64,000 nucleotides of DNA from NCBI RefSeq assembly GCF_046098205.1, contig NZ_JBJURJ010000017.1:62001-126000 (forward strand), read 5' to 3'. Shown here piece after piece: positions 61,534 to 64,000 of the stretch. Under the pieces are notes generated by a model. It made no database searches. It was not told the DNA's origin and was given only the letters and a program-made list of their open reading frames with translations. The DNA comes from Paenibacillus_AR mesotrionivorans. GTDB lineage: Bacteria > Bacillota > Bacilli > Paenibacillales > NBRC-103111. The first letter of the stretch is position 1. Every line of letters begins with the position of its first letter. The position numbers and the translations under genes are program-made.

Positions 61534-63027
61534 AAGGGGCGGGAGTTCTCCGCGTCTGCCAAGAAACCGTTCCTCCCCCTCCCACTCCAGCGGGTGGAAC
61601 GTTACGTCCGCAGTATAACCATTCAACTCGAAATTCCCCTGCACCGGGTCCAGAATCTCTTCACCATTGATCCGCAGCCCGGAGAACCGGACTCCCGTCA
61701 CCATCCGTTCCCCGTCAAACCCGAATATCTGGCTGGGGTTCCGGTTAGCGCCGTTATATTCGATGCCTTCAAACCGGATATCCTCGATCCGTCTGCCCGG
61801 CACGGGATTATAATCCTTATTCCAGATCACCCGGATATCCACCAGCCGCCCCAGCTCAAAATCCTCCACCCGGATATTCCGGTATACCACCTTGCGCACC
61901 GTGTTTTTGTCCCCGGCATTGATGGCCATAACGCCCATATAATTAGGCTGGGGCTCATGATGCTCCAGAATATCGATATTCTCAAACAACACGTCCTCGA
62001 TGGTATCTCCGTCACGGTGATGGTCGCCATGGGTACCGATCATTAACGGATGGGCTACATCCGCCCAAAACACCGAATTACGCACTATCACATGCCGGGT
62101 GTCCCCCCCATAATCCCAGCGTGTCCCGTAAATGGCGATACAGTCATCAGAGGTACGCAGGAACACATCATTAATTTCGATATGGGAGCAAGCCATCATA
62201 TCAATCCCGTCGGACCAGCCGCGGGTGCTGAAGGATTTGAAGTTGCGGATGCGGACATGCTCCGATTTCCCCAGATAAATGCTGTAATGCGGAGGATCCA
62301 CAGCGATGATGCCTTCCACCTCAATATTCCGGGAGAACACAATACGGACACCCCGCAGCGCCGAAAACCGGTGATAATCCGCCAAATACAGCAGCCCTCT
62401 GCCGCGGATCACCACATCCTCCACCCGCTCGCAGACGAAGGATCCCGCTACAACGGCACCGCCCGCCACATAGACGGTGGTACCGGAGGGGATGCGCAGA
62501 ATCCCCTCCTCCAGCCAATGGAAGCCGGGTCCGAAATACAGCGTATCCGGCGTTTTACCCTCTGGTCCCTTGGGAGTTTGGGCCAAACGGTAAATATCCT
62601 CCGTCCGGTGGATGGCGGGTTTCAGGAACAAAACATGACCCGCTTCCGGATCAGGCACATCCGTCTCCAGCGGGTTGGCGAACAGATGCAGATTGGAGAA
62701 ACGTCGGCCGTTCACCTCAATAGACAGCTTCCGCGGCCGGTCCAGAGTGAAGCTGATCCGGTTCTCCTCCCGCCTGTACACCATCCCAACAGACAGCGGC
62801 CGGATTATCACCTGCTCCACAGGCTCCGTCAAGCTTTCCACCTCTACCTCCACGGTTCCCCCCATATCAAAATAGACCATGGAAGCACGCCGCACCTCAT
62901 GCATATCCACCTTCACTTCATACACGAATACGTCCTGCCATTCTCCTCCAGGCACCCGGACACGCACGGCGAAATCCTCCCGGCCAACAGCCCCCATGGG
63001 AGCCCCATACACTACCACTTTGTTCAT
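61531..63027 (-). CDS. GH28-like right-handed beta-helix enzyme (cytosolic), copy 2
   Basis: 498 residues, a full-length paralogue of the protein encoded at 49870-51309, sharing PPHYSI(H/Y)LG, RNFKSFSTRGW, DGIDMM, LRTSDDCIAIYG, WADVAHP, DILEHHEPQ and FELGRL(I/V)DIRV. The HGD segment (GTHGDHHRDGD) again takes the GHG place. There is no signal peptide. It differs from copy 1 by a longer C-terminal tail (WEGEERFLGRRGELPPL). It lies downstream of a MalG-type permease gene, behind a terminator, so the two paralogues are paired with different transporters and may handle different oligosaccharides. Confidence 0.85.
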   Translation of the reverse strand: MNKVVVYGAPMGAVGREDFAVRVRVPGGEWQDVFVYEVKVDMHEVRRASMVYFDMGGTVEVEVESLTEPVEQVIIRPLSVGMVYRREENRISFTLDRPRKLSIEVNGRRFSNLHLFANPLETDVPDPEAGHVLFLKPAIHRTEDIYRLAQTPKGPEGKTPDTLYFGPGFHWLEEGILRIPSGTTVYVAGGAVVAGSFVCERVEDVVIRGRGLLYLADYHRFSALRGVRIVFSRNIEVEGIIAVDPPHYSIYLGKSEHVRIRNFKSFSTRGWSDGIDMMACSHIEINDVFLRTSDDCIAIYGTRWDYGGDTRHVIVRNSVFWADVAHPLMIGTHGDHHRDGDTIEDVLFENIDILEHHEPQPNYMGVMAINAGDKNTVRKVVYRNIRVEDFELGRLVDIRVIWNKDYNPVPGRRIEDIRFEGIEYNGANRNPSQIFGFDGERMVTGVRFSGLRINGEEILDPVQGNFELNGYTADVTFHPLEWEGEERFLGRRGELPPL

Positions 63028-63143
63028 CGGATCGGTTCCTCTCTCTATAGATATATACGTCCAACCTATTCTACCTTCCGGGCAGAGCGGCCATCAGGAT
63101 GGTTTTTTTAACGATCACCCCGAATTTTCATCCGAAACGGGGT

Positions 63144-63173
63144 AAAAACCGCCCCTGAACACTCCAGAAGCGG
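63144..63173 (-). terminator. Terminator after the MalG-type permease gene
   Basis: On the minus strand CCGC..CTG pairs with CAG..GCGG around GAGTGTT, followed by TTTTT. Confidence 0.6.
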
Positions 63174-63186
63174 CTTATGGATGGTA

Positions 63187-64000
63187 TTACCCTTTGGTGG
63201 CACCGGCGGCAATTCCTTTGACAAAATACTTCTGTAAGGCAACAAAGACGATCAGCACCGGGATAATAGACATTGTGGTTCCGGCGAACACCATATCCCA
63301 CTGGGAGGCCAGCTCGCCGACAAATTTGAAAATTTCCACAATCATGGTCCGTTTGTCCGAGTGAAGAATCAGGCTGGGCATCAGGAAGTCGTTCCAGATT
63401 CCAAGACCCTGCAGCACCACCATACTTGCCGTACAGGGACCCAAAAGCGGGAATACAATTTGCCAGAAAATCCGGAACCGGGAGCAGCCGTCGATGGCTG
63501 CCGCCTCCTCGATCTCCGCCGGAATACCCTTGATGAAGCTGGTGAACAGCAGCACACCCATTCCCACTGAGCCGGAAATATAAATCAGAATCGGGGCAGT
63601 TAAGGTTCCATAAAGCCCCAGGGTGCGCATTTCCTTAAAGAGGGGAATCATATATACCTGGAACGGGATCATCATACCTGCCAGGTAGTACACATACACC
63701 GCATTGCTCCACTTCCGTTTGGTCCGTTCAATGGCATAGGCCGCCATAGGAATCAGCAGAATCATGAACGCGATGGACACAACCGTTAATATTAGACTAT
63801 TTAACATAGCTCTTGGAAAATCTGTCTCCGTAAGCAAGTATTTGAAGCTTTCCAGGTAAAAACTTGAAGGCAGAGCAATGGCATCACGCAAAATTTCACC
63901 GTTGGACTTGAAGGCCGAAATCAGGCTGAAGTATACCGGGAAGAAAAAGAAGATGCCCAATAAGATGGCTAAAACCAATAATGCGATATCGATCCATTTC
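63187..64000 (-). CDS. ABC sugar transporter permease (MalG type), cut by window edge
   Basis: The frame is open from the stop at 63187 to the window end, about 270 residues; codons at 63979-64000 continue in frame (KWIDIAL), so the start lies outside. Five to six membrane segments and an EAA loop EIEEAAAIDGCSRFRIFWQI are followed by VFPLLGPCTASM; the end is KYFVKGIAAGATKG. This is the MalG/CUT1 type, distinct from the LplB/YtcP-type permeases at 53-55 kb, so a second oligosaccharide importer is encoded here. Confidence 0.9.
   Translation of the reverse strand, partial: KWIDIALLVLAILLGIFFFFPVYFSLISAFKSNGEILRDAIALPSSFYLESFKYLLTETDFPRAMLNSLILTVVSIAFMILLIPMAAYAIERTKRKWSNAVYVYYLAGMMIPFQVYMIPLFKEMRTLGLYGTLTAPILIYISGSVGMGVLLFTSFIKGIPAEIEEAAAIDGCSRFRIFWQIVFPLLGPCTASMVVLQGLGIWNDFLMPSLILHSDKRTMIVEIFKFVGELASQWDMVFAGTTMSIIPVLIVFVALQKYFVKGIAAGATKG

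Noticed and set aside
1..64000. tRNA, rRNA, insertion sequence, prophage or integron
   Set aside because: None was recognised: no transposase, integrase or phage structural protein among the translated frames, and no tRNA-like cloverleaf noticed. This was by eye only.

Overview
The window looks like chromosomal DNA of a Gram-positive, spore-forming soil bacterium close to Paenibacillus. This is an inference from gene content: GGAGG-type ribosome sites, a T-box leader, an sdpRI pair, LplB/YtcP-type sugar transporter subunits, YesM/YesN-type two-component proteins, an S-layer (SLH) anchored enzyme and a giant DUF11 repeat protein. I saw no rRNA, tRNA, insertion sequence, prophage or CRISPR array.

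Layout. 0-3 kb (minus strand): a two-component system cut by the window edge, a membrane TPR protein, and sdpI/sdpR with a readable promoter and operator. 3.3-4.4 kb: a Gfo/Idh/MocA oxidoreductase. 5.1-7.1 kb: a methionyl-tRNA synthetase behind a T-box leader with an AUG specifier. 7.6-12.5 kb (minus): a five-gene run of histidine phosphatase, HAD phosphatase, GNAT acetyltransferase, a short UvrA-like ATPase and a second HAD protein. 12.7-14.6 kb: a TetR regulator with a perfect palindromic operator and an Acg-type nitroreductase. 15-18.4 kb (minus): secreted hypothetical, DUF3977-like, DJ-1/PfpI, methyltransferase and LacI regulator genes. A LacI-type operator separates the regulator from a divergent FAD-dependent oxidoreductase. 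20-28.6 kb: a small basic protein, a nucleotidyltransferase, and a sugar island with GH51 arabinofuranosidase, an APH-like kinase, an AraC regulator, a divergent GH31 glycosidase and a GDSL esterase.

28.8-37.8 kb: a methyltransferase and a giant DUF11 repeat protein. The repeat protein is split into two overlapping frames and may start at AUU. 37.8-40 kb: rarA and an HTH/DUF2975 membrane pair. 40.1-55 kb is one long minus-strand carbohydrate operon: two ABC permeases, a lipoprotein binding protein, a GH28-like enzyme without signal peptide, a 2506-residue SLH-anchored lyase and a 695-residue secreted lyase. Upstream lie a membrane-bound AraC-type sensor-regulator and a YesM/YesN pair (55-60.8 kb), a second GH28-like paralogue (61.5-63 kb) and a MalG-type permease running off the end. 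Together these genes would cut an acidic or pectin-like polysaccharide at the cell surface, import oligomers and finish them inside the cell.

The most unusual signal is non-coding. Several intergenic stretches (4.5, 4.85, 7.2, 14.7, 19.8 and 61.1-61.5 kb) carry short repeats of different sequence, many palindromic. Most are spaced almost exactly 50-52 bp, and a minority 60-64 bp. In two loci the copies are arranged as forward and reverse blocks that both keep the 50-bp period.
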